Assembly: GCF_028198145.1 (NCBI RefSeq)
Contig: NZ_CP116338.1
Span: 2,728,001 to 2,792,000, forward strand
Source of the DNA: Microbacterium sp. nov. GSS16
GTDB lineage: Bacteria; Actinomycetota; Actinomycetes; Actinomycetales; Microbacteriaceae
Length of the DNA stretch: 64,000 nucleotides
Direction: 5' to 3'
Shown here: positions 51,859 to 59,779 of the stretch, in pieces
Position numbering within the stretch: the first letter of the stretch is position 1
Layout: every line of letters starts with the position of its first letter
Position numbers and translations under genes: made by a program
Notes under the pieces: generated by a model
What the model was told of the DNA's origin: nothing
Database searches by the model: none
Seen by the model: the letters and a program-made list of their open reading frames with translations, nothing else

Positions 51859-52966
51859 CCGCGTGCGTGCGGCGGTCGCCGCCGTCACCGACCCCGAGCT
51901 GCGACGCCCGATCGGCGACCTCGACATGGTGCGCGACATCGACGTCGACGGAACGACGGCGCGGGTCGGGATCGTGCTCACGATCGTCGGATGCCCGGCC
52001 GCCCAGCGCATCGAGCAGGACGTCAGGGATGCCGCAGCTTCCGTCCCCGGGATCGCCGACGTCACCGTCGAGGTCGGCGTGATGACCCCGGACGAGCGGC
52101 GAGCGCTCACCGAGAAGCTGCGCGACGGTCGTCCTGCCCGGCAGATGCCGTTCGGGCCGGACTCGCTGACGCGGGTGATCCTCGTCTCGAGCGGGAAGGG
52201 CGGCGTCGGCAAGTCCACCGTCACCGCGAACCTCGCCGTCGCACTAGCCCGCCAGGGGCTGCGGGTCGGACTGGTGGATGCCGACGTGCACGGCTTCTCG
52301 ATCCCGGGGCTGCTCGGCATCGCGCCGGGCACTCAGCCCACCCGAATCGACGACCTGATGCTTCCGCCTGTCGCCCACGACGTGAAGACCGTGTCGATCG
52401 GCATGTTCCTGCGCGACGGCGAAGCCGTGGTCGCGTGGCGCGGACCGATGCTGCACCGCACCGTGCAGCAGTTCCTCACCGACGTGTTCTTCGGCGACCT
52501 CGACGTGCTGCTCATCGACATGCCCCCAGGCACCGGAGACATCGCGATCTCGATCGGGCAGATCCTGCCGCACGCCGAGGTGCTGGTCGTCACCACCCCG
52601 CAGCCGGCCGCGGCTGACGTCGCGATCCGCAGCGGCCTCGTAGCCAGGCAGACCGGTCAGCGGGTGATCGGCGTGATCGAGAACATGGCCGCGTTCGCCC
52701 TTCCCGACGGAACCCTGCTCGACCTGTTCGGCGCGGGCGGTGGAGCCGAGGTCGCCCGCGCGCTCAGCGCCGACGGCGATGAGGTTCCGCTGCTGGCATC
52801 CATCCCGCTCAGCCCGGCGCTGCGCCGCGGCGGCGACCAGGGCGTCCCGGTCGTGCTCGGCGAGCCCGACGACATCGCGGCGCGTGCGATCGACGACGTC
52901 GCGCAGCGGATCGCCCACCGGGGGCGAGGCCTCTCGGGCCGATCCCTTCCCCTTCGGCTCAGCTGA
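51845..52966 (+). CDS. mrp: Mrp/NBP35-type P-loop ATPase (Fe-S cluster carrier family)
   Basis: A 373-residue protein. The N-terminal DUF59/MIP18 domain (1-85) is followed by a deviant Walker A, SSGKGGVGKST (about 116-126), LVDADVHGFS and LIDMPPGTGD. The usual C-terminal CxxC that holds a bridging Fe-S cluster is missing: the place reads ENMAAFALPDGT. Actinobacterial Mrp proteins often share that, as I remember. It may move or assemble Fe-S clusters. A tandem 14-bp repeat begins at its stop codon. Convergent with tatB. Confidence 0.9.
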   Translation: MTLADRVRAAVAAVTDPELRRPIGDLDMVRDIDVDGTTARVGIVLTIVGCPAAQRIEQDVRDAAASVPGIADVTVEVGVMTPDERRALTEKLRDGRPARQMPFGPDSLTRVILVSSGKGGVGKSTVTANLAVALARQGLRVGLVDADVHGFSIPGLLGIAPGTQPTRIDDLMLPPVAHDVKTVSIGMFLRDGEAVVAWRGPMLHRTVQQFLTDVFFGDLDVLLIDMPPGTGDIAISIGQILPHAEVLVVTTPQPAAADVAIRSGLVARQTGQRVIGVIENMAAFALPDGTLLDLFGAGGGAEVARALSADGDEVPLLASIPLSPALRRGGDQGVPVVLGEPDDIAARAIDDVAQRIAHRGRGLSGRSLPLRLS

Positions 52967-53062
52967 GCAGCGTCGGATGAGCAGCGTCGGCCGAGCAGAG
53001 TCGGCTGAGCAGCGTCGGCTGAGCAGAGTCGGCCGAGCAGAGTCGGCTGAGCAGCGTCGGAT
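52965..53062. repeat. Seven 14-bp tandem repeats between convergent genes
   Basis: Seven consecutive units GAGCAGNGTCGGNN fill 98 bp exactly; N is C or A at the first variable place and the last two bases are AT, CC or CT. The array begins within the TGA stop codon of mrp and ends 9 bp before the tatB stop. Confidence 0.95.
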
Positions 53063-53071
53063 GAACGAAGG

Positions 53072-53461
53072 TCAGGTGGCCTCGACATCGAACGGCGGCG
53101 GAGTCTGTCGGGAGAAGTACGTCCTCGTCATCCGCGGCCGCACCGGGGCGACCGGGTCGGTCGCGACGGCGGTGGTCGTCGAGACCGGCTTCGCCTCGAA
53201 CTCCGGCTCTTCGAACAGCGCGTCGCGGATGATCCGTCGCGGGTCGTACTGGCGCGGGTCCAGCTTGCGCCAGTCGACCTCGTCGATCTCCGGACCCAGC
53301 TCATCACGCATCCTGCTCTTGGTGTCGCGGAGGTACTCCCCCGCGCGGCGCACGAACTTGGCAAACGACTCCGCGGCCTTCGGCAGACGCTCGGGGCCGA
53401 TGATGATGACAGCGACAAGCCCGATCAGCAGCAGCTTGTCGAAGGTCAACCCCAGTTCCAT
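53072..53461 (-). CDS. tatB: Sec-independent protein translocase subunit TatB
   Basis: A 129-residue TatA/B-family protein. The N-terminus (MELGLTFDKLLLIGLVAVIIIGPERLP) gives a short membrane helix and the conserved G-P-E-R-L hinge, then an amphipathic helix and a long charged tail, which with the Glu at position 2 indicates TatB rather than TatA. It recruits folded twin-arginine proteins to TatC. ATG is immediately preceded by GGGGGG. Position near Mrp matches Rv1224. Confidence 0.9.
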   Translation of the reverse strand: MELGLTFDKLLLIGLVAVIIIGPERLPKAAESFAKFVRRAGEYLRDTKSRMRDELGPEIDEVDWRKLDPRQYDPRRIIRDALFEEPEFEAKPVSTTTAVATDPVAPVRPRMTRTYFSRQTPPPFDVEAT

Positions 53462-53548
53462 CCCCCCAGGCTACCCGCCGCGCCTCACCGCGTGATCCGC
53501 CCCGCCCGCTTACGCTGGTGACCACAAGCTTTTCCGAGGAGAGACCCC

Positions 53549-54181
53549 ATGAGCGAGCACGACGCGAACGCCCGATTCGCGCGAGAGACCATCGTGGAGC
53601 CCGCCGCGATCGCACGCGCGCGCGCCCACGCCCTGGAGCTCGGAGCCGCCCCGATCAGCGCCGCCGTGGGAGCGCAGTGCGCGGTGCTGGCCGCCGCGAG
53701 CGCCGCCCGGTCGGTCCTCGAGATCGGCACCGGCGCCGGAGTCTCCGGCCTGTGGCTGCTGCGCGGAGCACCGCAGGCGGTGCTCACGACCATCGACAAC
53801 GAGCGCGAGCATCTCGCCGCCGCTCGCCAGGCGTTCGCCGACGCCCGGGTGCCCGCCGCCCGCGGTCGCTTCATCACCGGCCGCGCGTCCGACGTGCTGC
53901 CGCGCATGAACGAGGGCGCCTACGACATCGTCTTCATCGACGCCGACCCCGAGAACGTCATCGAGTACGTCGAGCACGGCCTGCGCCTCGTGCGCACCGG
54001 CGGGCTGGTTCTCGTGCCGCGGGTGCTGCAGGGCGGCCGCGTGGCCGACCCCGTGCAGCGCGACGCGGTCACCAGCGCGTACCGTTCGCTGGTGCAGGAG
54101 ACGCAGGAGTCGCAGGCGGTGCTGGCCGCCCTCTCCACCGTCGGCGAGGGGCTGCTGCAGCTCGCCCGCATCGCCGAGTAG
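53549..54181 (+). CDS. SAM-dependent O-methyltransferase (family 3)
   Basis: A 210-residue methyltransferase with VLEIGTGAGVSGLWLL (SAM motif I, about 57-72), TIDNEREHLAAAR (the acidic motif for the SAM ribose) and DIVFIDADPENVIEYVEHGLRLVRTGGLVLV, the catechol-O-methyltransferase-like pattern with metal-binding Asp. GAGGAG site before the ATG. Matches Rv1220c in context. Natural substrate unknown. It converges with the DUF3117 gene and a strong hairpin lies between. Confidence 0.88.
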   Translation: MSEHDANARFARETIVEPAAIARARAHALELGAAPISAAVGAQCAVLAAASAARSVLEIGTGAGVSGLWLLRGAPQAVLTTIDNEREHLAAARQAFADARVPAARGRFITGRASDVLPRMNEGAYDIVFIDADPENVIEYVEHGLRLVRTGGLVLVPRVLQGGRVADPVQRDAVTSAYRSLVQETQESQAVLAALSTVGEGLLQLARIAE

Positions 54182-54230
54182 CACGCGAGCAGATCCCGGA
54201 ACACGGCCCGGACGACTCGGCCCGGACGAC

Positions 54231-54266
54231 AGAGGGGCGGTGGATCCGTAGATCCACCGCCCCTCT
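54231..54266. terminator. 16-bp perfect hairpin between convergent genes
   Basis: AGAGGGGCGGTGGATC (54231-54246) and its exact reverse complement (54251-54266) enclose a CGTA loop. It sits 49 bp past the methyltransferase stop and 10 bp past the DUF3117 stop, so it can end transcription from both sides. Confidence 0.9.
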
Positions 54267-54276
54267 CATCGGGAGG

Positions 54277-54447
54277 TCAGGCGCTCACGACGGCGCCCAG
54301 CACGTCGTGAAGCTCCTTCGCCTCTGCGTCGTTCACGGAGACGACCAGACGGCCGCCGCCCTCGAGCGGCACCCGCACGATGATGAGTCGCCCCTCCTTC
54401 ACGGCCTCCATCGGTCCGTCGCCGGTCCTCGGCTTCATCGCTGCCAT
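54277..54447 (-). CDS. DUF3117 protein
   Basis: A 56-residue protein from the ATG at 54447 with an AAAGGGTG site. It matches the small actinobacterial DUF3117 family end to end (MAAMKPRTGDGPMEA, RLIIVRVPLEGGGRLVVSVN, LHDVLGAVV). Function unknown; extreme conservation in actinobacteria suggests a core role. Between the methyltransferase and dapE as for Rv1211. Confidence 0.9.
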   Translation of the reverse strand: MAAMKPRTGDGPMEAVKEGRLIIVRVPLEGGGRLVVSVNDAEAKELHDVLGAVVSA

Positions 54448-54527
54448 CGTGGCACCCTTTCCCTCGGTGGTATGGGTCAAGTTTATCGGTAGCCTCCGCC
54501 TTCGGTGTTACGCGCGTCACATCCGCG

Positions 54528-55742
54528 TCACGGGATCTGCCAGTACGTCTGCGCCGAGCCGTACATCGCGAGGATCCAGGCCCACTGCAGCAGCAGGCAG
54601 AGCAGCAGCATCCCCCACCGGTACACGCGGGAGCGGGGCACCGCGAGTGCTCCGGCGAGCGGCGTCAGCGGGAAGAGCAGGCGGAAGGTGCTCGACTGCG
54701 GGAAGAACACGGCCAGCAGGTACAGCAGGTAGCTCGCGCTCCACAGCCGGATGTCGAGGCCGAGCCGCCGCACGCTGCGCGCGCGCAGCAGGGCGTACCC
54801 GGCGCCGGTCACCAGAACCGCAAGGATCATCCAGCCCGCCCAGGCGGGCATCCCCCACTGCCCGGCCCAGAACTCGGCACCGCGAACGAAGCCCTCGAAC
54901 GGGACGAAATCCGCAGACGGGTCCGTCAACCAGTTGCGGCGCCACGACAGCTCGGTCTTCAGATACGCGCCCGGGTCGCCGGTGACGAGCCCGGCGATCA
55001 CCTGCCACGCGAAGCCGACCGCCGTCGTGAGCACGCCGAGCGCGACGATGTGCGCGACGTCCTTCGCCGGCAGCGGATGCCGCTCGCGCGACACCCATCG
55101 CGAGATGCCGTGCAGCCCGAGGAACAGGGCGAAAGCCAGCACTCCCGGCCGGGTGAAGCCCATCACCGGGACCACGAGGTACAGCCACCCGTATCGACGA
55201 CGCGAGACCAGATCGAGCGCCACGAGCAGCAGCAGCACGAACAGGCTCTCGGCGTAGCCCACCTGGAACAGGGCGGCGAGCGGCCCGCTCGCGAAGAATG
55301 CCACCGCCCACAGCGCCGCCGCGGCGCCGACCCGGACGCGCAGCAGGCGGAACAGGGCGAGACAGGCCAGATAGCCGGACGTGAACGACACCAGCACGGC
55401 CCCCGCCACCCAGTCGCCGAACCCGGCGACCCGCGCGAGATGGGCGTACACCGGCATGAACGCCCAGGCGTTCTCGAGCACCTGGCCGGCCTCGTTCACC
55501 GGCAGCGCCGTCGGGTAGCCGAAAGTCGCGACCGTCCAGTACCACTGGGCGTCCCAGCCCGCCGCGTAATCACCCAGCGTGGGCGTCGCGCCGAAGCGGG
55601 ATGCCGGGCTCGAGCCGGCCGCGGCGAGCGCAAAGTACCCCGTCGTCACCAGCCGGGACAGCAGGTAGATGACCGCGATGCGAGCCGGAACCGGCGTGCG
55701 CACCCATCCGCGCAGCACGCTGGTCAGCGGGCGGTGAGCCAC
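54528..55742 (-). CDS. Multi-pass membrane mannosyltransferase-like protein (PIG-V type)
   Basis: About 404 residues with roughly ten membrane segments. The first loop carries AGWDAQWYWTVATFGYP, the W-D-x-x-W-Y pattern of PIG-V and related polyprenyl-phosphate sugar-dependent GT-C enzymes, where the Asp is catalytic. It would transfer a mannose-like sugar to a lipid or protein outside the membrane. The start is uncertain: GTG 55742 overlaps the dapE stop by 19 nt, GTG 55718 is just after it. Neither has a clear ribosome site, so translation is probably coupled to dapE. Confidence 0.72.
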   Translation of the reverse strand: MAHRPLTSVLRGWVRTPVPARIAVIYLLSRLVTTGYFALAAAGSSPASRFGATPTLGDYAAGWDAQWYWTVATFGYPTALPVNEAGQVLENAWAFMPVYAHLARVAGFGDWVAGAVLVSFTSGYLACLALFRLLRVRVGAAAALWAVAFFASGPLAALFQVGYAESLFVLLLLVALDLVSRRRYGWLYLVVPVMGFTRPGVLAFALFLGLHGISRWVSRERHPLPAKDVAHIVALGVLTTAVGFAWQVIAGLVTGDPGAYLKTELSWRRNWLTDPSADFVPFEGFVRGAEFWAGQWGMPAWAGWMILAVLVTGAGYALLRARSVRRLGLDIRLWSASYLLYLLAVFFPQSSTFRLLFPLTPLAGALAVPRSRVYRWGMLLLCLLLQWAWILAMYGSAQTYWQIP

Positions 55743-56797
55743 GCGCGCAGTCCGCGTTCGACATCCTCGATCTGCGCGACGGGCACGCGCTCCTCGTCGT
55801 GGTGCGCGAGATGCGGATCGCCCGGACCGTAGTTCACGGCGGGAACCCCCATAGCCGAGAAGCGCGCGACATCGGTCCAGCCGTACTTGGCGTGCGCCTC
55901 TCCCCCGACCGCGGCGAGGAACTGCTGCGCGATCGGCGCGTCCAGTCCCGGACGAGCGCCCCCGGCCGCATCGAGGATCTCGACCTCGAACCCCGCGAAC
56001 ACGGCACGCACGTGAGCCTCGGCGTCGGCGACGCTCTTGCTCGGCGCGAAGCGGTAGTTGACCTCGACCTCGCACAGGTCGGGGATGACGTTACCGGCGA
56101 CGCCGCCGCGGATGCTGACCGCGTTGAGACCCTCGCGGTAGCCCAGCCCCTCGACCGCGATCTCCCGAGCGCGGTATTCCGCCAGCCGCGCGAGGATCGG
56201 AGCCGCCGCGTGGATGGCGTTCTCGCCGATCCACGAGCGTGCGCTGTGCGCACGCACGCCGCGCACGCGCACGACCGCGCGGAGCGTGCCGTTGCAGCCG
56301 CCCTCGACGCGCCCGTCGGAGGGCTCGCCCAGGATGGCGAAGTCGGCGGCGAACAGGTCGGGGCGCGCCTCGGCGAGCAGGTGGAGACCGTTCAGCGAAG
56401 CGTCGACCTCCTCGTTGTCGTACCACATCCATGTGATGTCGACCGAGGGGTCGGTGAGCTCGGCTGCCAGCTTGAGCTGCACCGCCACGCCGGCCTTCAT
56501 GTCGACCGTGCCGCGCCCCCACAGGTACCCCTCGCCGTCGATCTCGACGGCGCGGGTGGGCACGTTGCCGTTGATCGGCACGGTGTCGATGTGTCCGGCG
56601 ATGACCACGCGCTGCGCCCTGCCGAGATCCGTGCGGGCGACCACCGTGTTGCCATGGCGCACCACCTCGAGGTGCGAGTGAGCCCGGATCGCCGTCTCGA
56701 TCTGATCGGCCAGCGGCCGCTCATCGCCGGAGACGCTGGGGATGTCGCAGATCGTGCGAGTGAGATCGAGAGAGGATGCAGTCAGGTCCAGCGCCAT
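55724..56797 (-). CDS. dapE: Succinyl-diaminopimelate desuccinylase
   Basis: A 357-residue M20 metallohydrolase of lysine/DAP synthesis that removes succinate from N-succinyl-LL-DAP. Metal ligands and catalytic residues are in place: VIAGHIDTVPINGN, WGRGTVDMKAGVAVQ and YDNEEVDAS, with ILGEPSDG further on and a final HHDEERVPV. ATG start. Divergent from dapD (65 bp), which makes the succinylated precursor, so both may share a control region. Confidence 0.95.
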   Translation of the reverse strand: MALDLTASSLDLTRTICDIPSVSGDERPLADQIETAIRAHSHLEVVRHGNTVVARTDLGRAQRVVIAGHIDTVPINGNVPTRAVEIDGEGYLWGRGTVDMKAGVAVQLKLAAELTDPSVDITWMWYDNEEVDASLNGLHLLAEARPDLFAADFAILGEPSDGRVEGGCNGTLRAVVRVRGVRAHSARSWIGENAIHAAAPILARLAEYRAREIAVEGLGYREGLNAVSIRGGVAGNVIPDLCEVEVNYRFAPSKSVADAEAHVRAVFAGFEVEILDAAGGARPGLDAPIAQQFLAAVGGEAHAKYGWTDVARFSAMGVPAVNYGPGDPHLAHHDEERVPVAQIEDVERGLRAWLTAR

Positions 56798-56861
56798 GCG
56801 CCCAGCCTAGCCACGCCGACATATCCCGCCGCGAATCGGCATGGCCCCGTACCGTAGAGGG

Positions 56862-57815
56862 ATGAGCACCGCACGCACGGTCTGGGGCATCGGCCTGAGC
56901 ACGATCGCATCCGACGGCACCGTCCTCGACGCCTGGTACCCCGAGCTCGGCCTCGGCGCGCAGGAGCCCGATGACGCCGCAGCCGCGGCATCCACCTGGG
57001 GCGCTTTCGCCGACGACGACGAACGCCGCGGGGTGACGATCGAGGTCGTGCAGCTCACCATCGATCTCGACGCGCCCGTGGCCTCCACGGCCGACGCCTA
57101 CCTGCGTCTGCACGCCCTGTCGCACCTGCTCGTGCGCCCCAACGAGCTCAGCCTCGACGGCATCTTCGGCCACCTGCCCACCGTCGCGTGGACCAACGCC
57201 GGACCGATGCTCCCCGCGGATGCCGCCAGGCTGCGACCGGTGCTGCAGCGGCACGGCATCCAGGTGCAGGGGCTCGACAAGTTCCCCCGGCTCACCGACT
57301 ACGTGCAGCCCGCAGGCGTGCGCATCGCGGACGCGTCGCGGGTTCGCCTCGGCGCCCACCTCTCCCCGGGCACCACGGTCATGCACGAGGGCTTCGTGAA
57401 CTTCAACGCCGGCACCCTCGGCGCGTCGATGGTGGAGGGACGCGTCTCGCAGGGCGTGGTCGTCGGCGACGGCAGCGACATCGGCGGCGGCGCATCCATC
57501 ATGGGCACGCTCTCCGGCGGTGGGCAGCACCGCGTATCGATCGGCGCGCGCACGCTGCTGGGAGCCAACGCGGGAATCGGCATCTCGCTGGGCGACGACT
57601 GCATCGTCGAAGCCGGGCTCTATCTGACGGCAGGCACCAAGGTCGTCATCGTCGATGCGCAGGCCCCGGCAGACGGCCAGCGCACAGCGATCAAGGCCGT
57701 TGAGCTCTCGGGCCGCAGCGGGCTGCTGTTCCGTCGCAACTCGCTGAGCGGCGCCGTGGAGGTCGTGCAGCGCTCGGGTCACGGGGTGACGCTGAACGAG
57801 ATGCTGCACGCCTGA
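56862..57815 (+). CDS. dapD: Tetrahydrodipicolinate N-succinyltransferase
   Basis: A 317-residue enzyme from the ATG at 56862 with a TAGAGGG site; an earlier ATG at 56841 lies in the divergent promoter gap. The C-terminal half is a left-handed beta helix of hexapeptide repeats (VRLGAHLSPGTTVMHEGFVN, GVVVGDGSDIGGGASIMG, IGARTLLGANAGIG), typical of the actinobacterial DapD type. It succinylates tetrahydrodipicolinate using succinyl-CoA, the step before DapC and DapE. Confidence 0.95.
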   Translation: MSTARTVWGIGLSTIASDGTVLDAWYPELGLGAQEPDDAAAAASTWGAFADDDERRGVTIEVVQLTIDLDAPVASTADAYLRLHALSHLLVRPNELSLDGIFGHLPTVAWTNAGPMLPADAARLRPVLQRHGIQVQGLDKFPRLTDYVQPAGVRIADASRVRLGAHLSPGTTVMHEGFVNFNAGTLGASMVEGRVSQGVVVGDGSDIGGGASIMGTLSGGGQHRVSIGARTLLGANAGIGISLGDDCIVEAGLYLTAGTKVVIVDAQAPADGQRTAIKAVELSGRSGLLFRRNSLSGAVEVVQRSGHGVTLNEMLHA

Positions 57816-58057
57816 CGACGGTGCGCGCTGAGGCCCGCGGTCGCGGCTGCTGTCGGGTGCTCACGATGCGCCCTCAGGCTTGCGGTCGCGGCTGCTGTTA
57901 GGCTTGAGTCGACGCCCCTCGCGAAGCGAGACGTCTGCGTCGTCGATACCCCTCCGCACCGGCACCCGGTCGCGGTCACTCGAGCGGCGAAACGATGCGC
58001 GATCCCGCGCCGTCGCCCACTTCCGCAGCCACGCTGCGCCTTCCCGGAGATACTCCT
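57816..58057 (+). promoter_or_regulatory. Leader region of the second DEAD-box gene with a two-copy repeat
   Basis: The 242-bp gap holds no gene. GCGGTCGCGGCTGCTGT occurs at 57837-57853 and again at 57882-57898, 45 bp apart. A CTCGC-GAA-GCGAG hairpin follows near 57923. Such elements could control the helicase gene, but I see no proof. Confidence 0.4.
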
Positions 58058-59560
58058 ATGCCTTCCTTCCTCGATCTCGGCGTGCCCGCCGCGCTGGCTG
58101 ACGTTCTGACCGCCGACGGCAAGACCGAGCCGTTCGCCATCCAGCGCGACACCCTTCCCGATTCCCTCGCGGGCCGCGACCTGCTCGGCCGTGGGCGCAC
58201 CGGCAGCGGCAAGACCATCGCCTTCGCCCTGCCGCTGGTGGCCCGTCTCGCCTCGTCCGGCACGCGCCGCCAGCCCGGCCGCCCCCGCGGTCTCGTGCTC
58301 GCGCCGACCCGCGAGCTCGCCACCCAGATCGCCGCGACCATCAAGCCGCTCGCCGAGGCCGTCGGCATGCGCGTCACCACCGTGTTCGGCGGCGTCTCGC
58401 AGCGCCCGCAGGAGCAGGCGATGCGCAGTGGCGTCGACATCGTCGTCGCCTGCCCCGGCCGCCTCGAAGACCTCATGAAGCAGGGCGTCGTCTCGCTCGG
58501 CGGCGTCGAGGTCGCCGTGCTCGACGAGGCCGACCACATGGCCGACCTCGGCTTCCTGCCCGGCGTCACCCGCATCCTCGCGGCCACCCCGGCCGGCGGG
58601 CAGCGTCTGCTGTTCAGTGCGACCCTCGACCGCGGCATCGACGCACTCGCGAAGCGGTTCCTCAGCAATCCGGTCAGCCACGAGGTCGACGAGGCCAGCG
58701 TGCCCGTCGGCGAGATGACCCACCGCGTGCTCATCGCCTCCGACGCGGATGCCAAGAAGAAGCTCGTAGAGGACCTGGCGTCCGGCCTCGGCCGTCGCAT
58801 CCTCTTCACCCGCACGAAGCACCACGCCAAGAAGCTGGCCAAGCAGCTGACCTCGGCGGGCATCCCGTCGGTCGACCTGCACGGCAACCTCGGTCAGAAC
58901 GCACGCGAGCGCAACCTCGCCGCGTTCGGCGCCGACCCCGCGAACGGCGGCGTGCGTGTGCTCGTCGCGACCGACGTCGCCGCGCGCGGCGTGCACGTCG
59001 ATGACGTCGAGCTGGTCGTGCACGTCGACCCGCCCGTCGAGCACAAGGCGTATCTGCACCGCTCGGGCCGCACCGCCCGGGCCGGCGCTGCGGGCACGGT
59101 CGTCACGCTGATGCTGCCCGAGCAGCGCCGCGACGTGAAGGACATCCTGCGCAAGGCGCAGATCACGGTGGGCCTGGAGGACGTGACTCCCGCGATCGTC
59201 GACGAGCTGGTCGGCGAGCGCGCACCGAAGATCAAGACCGTCCCGGTCACTCAGCAGCAGAACAAGCCGAAGGCGAAGCCTGCGCAGCAGTCGGCCGGCC
59301 AGTCCGGCGCACGCTCCGGCTCCGGCCGTCGTCGCTCCGGTCGCGCCGGCGACACGGCCCAGCGCACGGATGTCGGCCGCGAGCGCGCACGCTCGCACGC
59401 CCAGAGCAGCCAGCCGCGCTACTCCACCCAGACCGGATCACCCGCGGGCCAGCAGCGCCAGGGCGACCACGGCGCCGCTCGCCCCTCGACGGGTCAGCAG
59501 CACGGCGCGGGACGCGCCCACACCGGCTCGCGCCGCGCCAGCCGGCCGCAGGGACGCTGA
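58058..59560 (+). CDS. DEAD-box RNA helicase
   Basis: A 500-residue helicase from the ATG at 58058 with a CCGGAGA site; the open frame starts earlier at 57995. Motifs: PFAIQRDTLPDSLAGRDLL, GRTGSGKT, APTRELATQ, ACPGRLEDL, VLDEADHM, FSAT, ILFTRTKHHAKKL, ATDVAARGVHVDD and HRSGRTARAG. The tail of about 120 residues is disordered and rich in Gln, Arg, Ser and Gly. Separate in family from the RhlE-like gene at 40768. Convergent with gltA. Confidence 0.92.
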   Translation: MPSFLDLGVPAALADVLTADGKTEPFAIQRDTLPDSLAGRDLLGRGRTGSGKTIAFALPLVARLASSGTRRQPGRPRGLVLAPTRELATQIAATIKPLAEAVGMRVTTVFGGVSQRPQEQAMRSGVDIVVACPGRLEDLMKQGVVSLGGVEVAVLDEADHMADLGFLPGVTRILAATPAGGQRLLFSATLDRGIDALAKRFLSNPVSHEVDEASVPVGEMTHRVLIASDADAKKKLVEDLASGLGRRILFTRTKHHAKKLAKQLTSAGIPSVDLHGNLGQNARERNLAAFGADPANGGVRVLVATDVAARGVHVDDVELVVHVDPPVEHKAYLHRSGRTARAGAAGTVVTLMLPEQRRDVKDILRKAQITVGLEDVTPAIVDELVGERAPKIKTVPVTQQQNKPKAKPAQQSAGQSGARSGSGRRRSGRAGDTAQRTDVGRERARSHAQSSQPRYSTQTGSPAGQQRQGDHGAARPSTGQQHGAGRAHTGSRRASRPQGR

Positions 59561-59611
59561 CGTACAGATCCCCGACTGCGTACTCAGAGCGGCCGTCACA
59601 TGAGGCGTTCC

Positions 59612-59660
59612 GCATCCGGCATCCGGCATCCGGCATCCGGCATCCGACATCCGACATCCG
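59612..59660. repeat. Seven tandem 7-bp repeats
   Basis: GCATCCG repeats five times exactly, then twice as ACATCCG, for 49 bp. The reverse complement CGGATGC contains the GGATGC word common across the window. It lies in the convergent gap between the DEAD-box gene and gltA. Confidence 0.95.
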
Positions 59661-59707
59661 GCACAGCCTCGCCACCGTCGAGGCACGGCGCCGATACCAC
59701 CTCGGCA

Positions 59708-59738
59708 CAGCGCTGCCGCCGTTCGCGGCGCAGCGCTG
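59708..59738 (-). terminator. Bulged hairpin past gltA
   Basis: CAGCGCTGCCGC and GCGGCGCAGCGCTG pair with a two-base bulge around a short loop. It begins 41 bp beyond the citrate synthase stop and may be its terminator. Confidence 0.45.
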
Positions 59739-59779
59739 CCACCGTCAGCACCTCTCAGCGCGAAACGAGTCTCCTGGAC

